DNA of 32,997 bases from Chlorobiota bacterium (GTDB lineage Bacteria > Bacteroidota > Ignavibacteria > Ignavibacteriales > Melioribacteraceae): NCBI GenBank assembly GCA_013151565.1, contig JAADIB010000038.1, forward strand, positions 1 to 32,997. Direction: 5' to 3'. Shown here one piece after another: positions 28,437 to 32,997 of this stretch. The position numbers and the translations under genes were made by a program. How positions within the stretch are numbered: position 1 is the stretch's first letter; every line of letters starts with the position of its first letter. The notes below the pieces were generated by a model. The model made no database searches. It worked only from the letters and a program-made list of their open reading frames with translations, and had not been told where the DNA came from.

Positions 28437-29195
28437 ATGAATATTGCAATACCTCAAAACATATACACGGCGCTTTTTGCTTTAGCTCTACCCGATGATC
28501 TAAAGGAGAAAGTAAACGTTAAAGAGTCTTCGCTGATAACTAAGGAATTAATAGAAGGGAAGTATGACATTGGATTGATACCTTCATGCGATCTTCTAAC
28601 TCATAAGGATCTGGTTGTGTCAAAAAATTATGGAGTTTCATTTGACGGCGCTCTATCTAACTCGTATTTATATTTTGTTCCTGAGCAGCAAGATTTCAAA
28701 AGGATATTGTTAAGAGGTGATATTTCATCCAATGATTTAATTTTAAGTAAGATCCTTTTTTCAGAACAGTATGGTATCGAAGCGGAGTTCTCGATAGATA
28801 CCGGTGTGATTGACTTTGAAAACAACAATTATCTTATTGTTGGTTTGGAAAACAACGAATATTCTGTTGCTAACAATGGAATTAGTTTTGCAGATCAATT
28901 CGCCGAACTTCTGGATTTCCCTTATGTCAATTTTGTTTTGGCTGCCGTTAGTGAAGAAAAATTGAAGGCTTTTACTTCAAGGCTTGGAAATATTGACGAG
29001 AAAATTACGACAAATCTAAAGACTTTGATGGATAAACTGGATATTGATCCTAAACTTCAAATTCTGATTGAGGATAACAGCGATGCAATTTATTTTGATC
29101 TTACGGAAAATGAAATTGACGGTTTGAACGAACAGATCAGACTTGCTTATTATCATGGAATAATTGTAGATCTAGTTGAAGTTAATCTTGTATAG
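28437..29195 (+). CDS. Periplasmic-binding-fold-like protein, possibly MqnA/MqnD-related (menaquinone futalosine pathway)
   Basis: GKYDIGLIPSCDLLTHKDLVVSKNYGVSFDGALSNSYLYF resembles the MqnA N-terminal region; weak pattern match only. Confidence 0.45.
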   Translation: MNIAIPQNIYTALFALALPDDLKEKVNVKESSLITKELIEGKYDIGLIPSCDLLTHKDLVVSKNYGVSFDGALSNSYLYFVPEQQDFKRILLRGDISSNDLILSKILFSEQYGIEAEFSIDTGVIDFENNNYLIVGLENNEYSVANNGISFADQFAELLDFPYVNFVLAAVSEEKLKAFTSRLGNIDEKITTNLKTLMDKLDIDPKLQILIEDNSDAIYFDLTENEIDGLNEQIRLAYYHGIIVDLVEVNLV

Positions 29196-29198
29196 TTT

Positions 29199-30638
29199 TT
29201 ACCAGATCTTCCATCTCGAGCCAACAACGATGTGAACAACTTTAGAATTATTCCCCATGAAAGCAGTTGTTATGTTTGACGTAGCTAAGTTAAATTCAAC
29301 AAATCTTGCATCAATACCGAAACCAAAGCTCCAAGCTATTCCATCGAATCCGCCCAATACAATACCACTTCGTATGGGAATTATTTCGATTGGTTTCCAT
29401 TCTACCCCTAACGAAAGAAGGGGAAAGGTTGTGTTGTTTACTCCATTATTGAATCCTTGATTATAACCTAGAGCCAGTACTAATTCACCGAGAAAATCTC
29501 CTTTGACTATTTTATCAATTCTAACAGATGCTCCCATTCTCAGTGCTGTTGGTAAGCCTGAAGAAAATCCGGAAGAATATGCCCCTCTTGGTTCAACTGC
29601 GTTAGTGAGTGAATCAACTATATCAGAACCAATTATATCTTTAATAACTACATCTCCGTTTGCTGAGTATGTTGCCGCTCCGCTGCTCCATGATACTGTA
29701 CCGATATCTGTGATACTAAGACCAAACTTCCAGATATCTTTTAACTGAGCAGACACACCGATGTTCATTCCCCAACCGTATCCTGCCGGCTGAAGGAATG
29801 CACCGAAATTAGAATTACGCCGTACATTTTCAAAATCATACTCAATTCCAAGATCCGGCGAAAAAGCGAAGTTAGCTTTCATGTTGTTTATTACACGTAT
29901 GGAGTGGTCTTCGTTTGTGATGATCCTTGTTTGAGCTCTCTCAATTTCGGAGTATGCAAAACCTTGTATATATTTAAGTGTTATTCCTGCTGTAAAGCTT
30001 GAGAATGTTTTCCTCAATAATCTTGAAAAATCTCGTGCGTAGGAAAAATCGTATTCACGGAGATATGATGATGATAAAACTAAACCATCAAAATTATATT
30101 CTCTACCAATTTCATTTCCGTACAGTGCCAACTCAAAAACATCTTTTGGGATTGCTGTTTTTTGTCCTAATATATCGTTGATCGAAAACCCGAACGCACC
30201 GATCTTTTTATCAGGATAAAACGAAACAGCAAGTATGTTTACAATTGCACTTGCTCTAACTTCATTTCCGCTTTCAAACTTTGAAAGGAAATTCTGCTTA
30301 TCAGTTTCTGAAAGAAATCTGCCTACTAATTCACCATTGCTGTTTTGTACGCCGCCAAAGTAATAATTAAGATCGGATACAGTTAGGAAATCGGAGCCTG
30401 TAGATCCGCTGAAGTTTGGGATTGGCAGAATTGCCGCAACTTCAATCTTAGTGTTAGAAATAACTAAATTAGCTGGATTGCTGTTAACCGCATAAATACC
30501 AAAAGATGTTACTGCAAATTGACTTCCCATCGCAACCGCACGTGCATCCGGATAACTGACGGAACCGCCATTCTGCGCAAATGAGTTAAATGTATATATC
30601 AAAAATATTAAGAATATTCTAATTAGAATTAGTTTCAT
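29199..30638 (-). CDS. PorV/PorQ-family-like outer-membrane protein
   Basis: ATG at 30638 gives signal peptide MKLILIRIFLIFLIYTFNSFAQNGGSVSYPDARAVAMGSQFAVTSFGIYAVNSNPANL; OM barrel-like. The 30653 TTG start is also open and overlaps the upstream stop. Confidence 0.65.
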   Translation of the reverse strand: MKLILIRIFLIFLIYTFNSFAQNGGSVSYPDARAVAMGSQFAVTSFGIYAVNSNPANLVISNTKIEVAAILPIPNFSGSTGSDFLTVSDLNYYFGGVQNSNGELVGRFLSETDKQNFLSKFESGNEVRASAIVNILAVSFYPDKKIGAFGFSINDILGQKTAIPKDVFELALYGNEIGREYNFDGLVLSSSYLREYDFSYARDFSRLLRKTFSSFTAGITLKYIQGFAYSEIERAQTRIITNEDHSIRVINNMKANFAFSPDLGIEYDFENVRRNSNFGAFLQPAGYGWGMNIGVSAQLKDIWKFGLSITDIGTVSWSSGAATYSANGDVVIKDIIGSDIVDSLTNAVEPRGAYSSGFSSGLPTALRMGASVRIDKIVKGDFLGELVLALGYNQGFNNGVNNTTFPLLSLGVEWKPIEIIPIRSGIVLGGFDGIAWSFGFGIDARFVEFNLATSNITTAFMGNNSKVVHIVVGSRWKIW

Positions 30639-30649
30639 TAAAGTACCGA

Positions 30650-32695
30650 TCAATTGACCCTATAATTAATTTTTCCATAGATCTTAAAGTAAATATTGTT
30701 GCTTGTTTTGAACTTCACAGCTTTAATACTATTCGGTGGAGGTGTATCGAACATTATTGAGAATATCAAATGTGGACTTCTAATAAATTCTATCGCTTCA
30801 GCCGATCGTAACTCTATTTGCTGTGTGTAAGGTGTTGAAGAGATCACATCACCGTCACTGTTAACTTCAGGTGCATCAATTTGTACATACTCTGAGGTAT
30901 TATATGACGGAGGAATTTTTGTTAGAAGGTCACCGTTTATATCAACCACACTTCCATTCATTATCAAATTCATTGGTATTTTATTATCAGTTACTATCGT
31001 TAGAAGAATTGAATGAATTGATTCAATTTGTTCTTCGGTGAGATTCAAATTATCTACAAAGACAGTGTCCTTAAAACTGCCGCCGGCAATTCCTAATTCA
31101 AGCGGCAATTCAAAATTAGTTGACCCGGCAACTGAATCGAATTTTGATACACTGCCGATAACATAATTGGGGTTTATAATTCCTTCACCGGAAAAAACAA
31201 ATCTTGTTGGAATTGAACCCGATTTCATGAAACTGTTGATAAATTCGCTCATCCCTTGATCTTTCAAGTCAAACTCTTTTTGAACCATTGCCGGTAAATC
31301 CAAAGTGATAAGTAATTCTTTCGTGATATTATCAGAATATCCTGTTATCTTGCCATTCAATATTACATCAAAATTTATTGACGAATTAATTTTCAATTTT
31401 ATAGAGGGGTCATTGATAAATAAGCTGTCAAATGAGAGTTTATCTTCAATATTGCCTAAATCAATATTCAGTTCAGAAGGTGAAATATCAAAGGATGTAG
31501 GTTTTATTAAACCTTTTGCATATGATAGAACAACATTACTAATTGAAAAATGTACATTCACACTATCTGTTTGCGAAATTGTTCTTTCATCATTTGTTGC
31601 ATCCGAACTTATTCGGAATGAATATTTCAATTCATTAATAAGTTCACCCGGATTATTGCTTTCAACTTTCCATCCTTTCATCGATCCAATTTGAAAAACT
31701 TGATTGTTAGTGCTTCTCTTGACTAAAAAAGTTTCAGTATATGGTGAGCCGTCAGGTAATTTAATGTTTTGAATTTGTAACCAAAGGTTTACGTCAAGAT
31801 CGATTGAATTATCGATAACAAAAGAAATATTTCCTTCGTCAAATATTGCAGTTTCAAGTTTTGTAGAATCATTTATTACGATAGATCTATCCACTTGTAT
31901 TCCATCTTGTTCCGGAAGGATAGTTGTTACTTTGTCGAGGATAAAATCTGTGAATCGCAAAGTAACAAGCAGATGAGCATCTTCTGGAATTGGAATTGTT
32001 TCACCATTACTACCTTCTGATGAAACACTTCCTTCAATTTCTAATATATCATTAACATGTTTATTAGCAAGAGAAAAGTTGATATTTGTGCTATCATAAG
32101 GCGCAACAACAATAGGTGACCCCGTATATTCTCCGACAATTGATCCATCAGTAGAGTTCTTGATAATTATATTACTGAGCTCAATTGGAACAGGCATATT
32201 ATTATTAATATTCATTTCCATATTGCCGGATTCAAAATCCGCTGACACAAAATTATCAATCGATTTAAAGTTTGTATTTATAGTTGAAGAAAAAGGGGGC
32301 ACAATCGCATCAGATCCCCCTGAAACAGGAAGGAGATCGGAAATTCCAATATAGGCTTTAATATATGGCGTATTCTTGATTGTGATCGCTTCCAAAGAAG
32401 TTGAGTTTGATGTTTCAATATTCTTCAACGTAAGATTGTCTTTAACATAGAAAGGATCAATTTTATTTGTTCTTATATAATAAAGTAATCCTAATTTATC
32501 CAGGTCAGTAGAAGCGACTAAATTGCTGTCATTTCCTAAAAAATCATCAATTATAAATAACGAATCGGTAATAGGAAAATTGAGTTCCACATCATAACTC
32601 GGAGCGATGAATTGGTCCGTTGGTTCGATACAACCATGTACTAAAAATACTGAAAGTGTAATAATTGCTGATAATATTAAATTAGGTTTATACAT
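30650..32695 (-). CDS. Predicted secreted lipoprotein, beta-rich, function unknown
   Basis: ATG at 32695: MYKPNLILSAIITLSVFLVHGCIEPTD, lipobox-like VHGC. The long ORF upstream of this Met looks non-coding. Confidence 0.75.
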   Translation of the reverse strand: MYKPNLILSAIITLSVFLVHGCIEPTDQFIAPSYDVELNFPITDSLFIIDDFLGNDSNLVASTDLDKLGLLYYIRTNKIDPFYVKDNLTLKNIETSNSTSLEAITIKNTPYIKAYIGISDLLPVSGGSDAIVPPFSSTINTNFKSIDNFVSADFESGNMEMNINNNMPVPIELSNIIIKNSTDGSIVGEYTGSPIVVAPYDSTNINFSLANKHVNDILEIEGSVSSEGSNGETIPIPEDAHLLVTLRFTDFILDKVTTILPEQDGIQVDRSIVINDSTKLETAIFDEGNISFVIDNSIDLDVNLWLQIQNIKLPDGSPYTETFLVKRSTNNQVFQIGSMKGWKVESNNPGELINELKYSFRISSDATNDERTISQTDSVNVHFSISNVVLSYAKGLIKPTSFDISPSELNIDLGNIEDKLSFDSLFINDPSIKLKINSSINFDVILNGKITGYSDNITKELLITLDLPAMVQKEFDLKDQGMSEFINSFMKSGSIPTRFVFSGEGIINPNYVIGSVSKFDSVAGSTNFELPLELGIAGGSFKDTVFVDNLNLTEEQIESIHSILLTIVTDNKIPMNLIMNGSVVDINGDLLTKIPPSYNTSEYVQIDAPEVNSDGDVISSTPYTQQIELRSAEAIEFIRSPHLIFSIMFDTPPPNSIKAVKFKTSNNIYFKIYGKINYRVN

Positions 32696-32787
32696 ATTCT
32701 CCTGTAATCGCTTAAATTTAGCTAAATGAATATAAATTTTTACATAAACATAAAATAGGTGCAAAAAATATGCCAAAAAGAGAGGCT

Positions 32788-32814
32788 AAAGGCTGAAAAT
32801 AAATCTCAGCCTTT
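32788..32814 (-). terminator. Hairpin terminator for the minus-strand gene at the right edge
   Basis: AAAGGCTGA / TCAGCCTTT perfect 9-bp stem; T-rich sequence follows on the minus strand. Confidence 0.65.
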
Positions 32815-32874
32815 ATTAAGAAGTAGTATTAAAAATAAGTGAAGATATTACCTAAGTTTCACAAATAATAACAA

Positions 32875-32997
32875 CTATTTATTCACTTGAAATGTAGTAT
32901 CCCCGTTTTCAAAAAATTTTATTATTTGATTTGCTGCAGCAACACCGGCATTTAAATTAGCTTCAGCTGTTTGAGCGCCCATTTTTTTAGGTGTAAA
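32875..32997 (-). CDS. C-terminus of a D-3-phosphoglycerate dehydrogenase / 2-hydroxyacid dehydrogenase family protein (truncated by window end)
   Basis: Minus-strand frame not in the ORF track: FTPKKMGAQTAEANLNAGVAAANQIIKFFENGDTTFQVNK-stop (TAG, complement of 32875-32877). Confidence 0.65.
   Translation of the reverse strand, partial: FTPKKMGAQTAEANLNAGVAAANQIIKFFENGDTTFQVNK

Noticed and set aside
32696-32776. Extended N-terminus of the lipoprotein ORF
   Set aside because: Lipoprotein signal peptide starts at 32695; upstream residues are not signal-like.
1-32997. CRISPR array, transposon, prophage or defence island
   Set aside because: No regularly spaced repeats, transposase, integrase, phage structural or recognisable defence genes seen.

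Overview
The window looks like a chromosomal segment from a Bacteroidota/Chlorobi-type bacterium. My guess is Ignavibacteria-like, from gene content and protein style only. Most of it is housekeeping: a 3' dnaE fragment; an enoyl-ACP-reductase-like SDR; thioredoxin; lipid A-type acyltransferase; M23 peptidase plus bactofilin; an F-type ATP synthase operon (AtpZ-like, AtpI-like, atpB-E-F-H-A-G, with no atpD or atpC in the window); ffh; and the rpsP-khpA-rimM-trmD-rplS block. The accessory content is a cluster of large secreted or outer-membrane proteins: a T9SS-tailed protein, a TonB-dependent receptor, a Ca-motif secreted protein and a PorV-like protein. A second minus-strand pair encodes a lipoprotein and a PorV-like protein. 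I found no CRISPR array, transposase, phage gene, rRNA or tRNA, and no clear new multi-gene system. The observations most worth checking are: (1) a SIMPL/DUF541 gene interrupted by an in-frame TAG and then a -1 frameshift, where the frameshift lies on a TTTAAAA heptamer followed by a predicted stem; (2) an unexplained conserved-looking intergenic block at about 15370-15470 with a closing stem and mutually exclusive helices; (3) a dual-coded 47-nt overlap where the acidic bactofilin tail and the basic AtpZ N-terminus share the same GAA-rich DNA; (4) a hairpin plus T-tract just after atpE.
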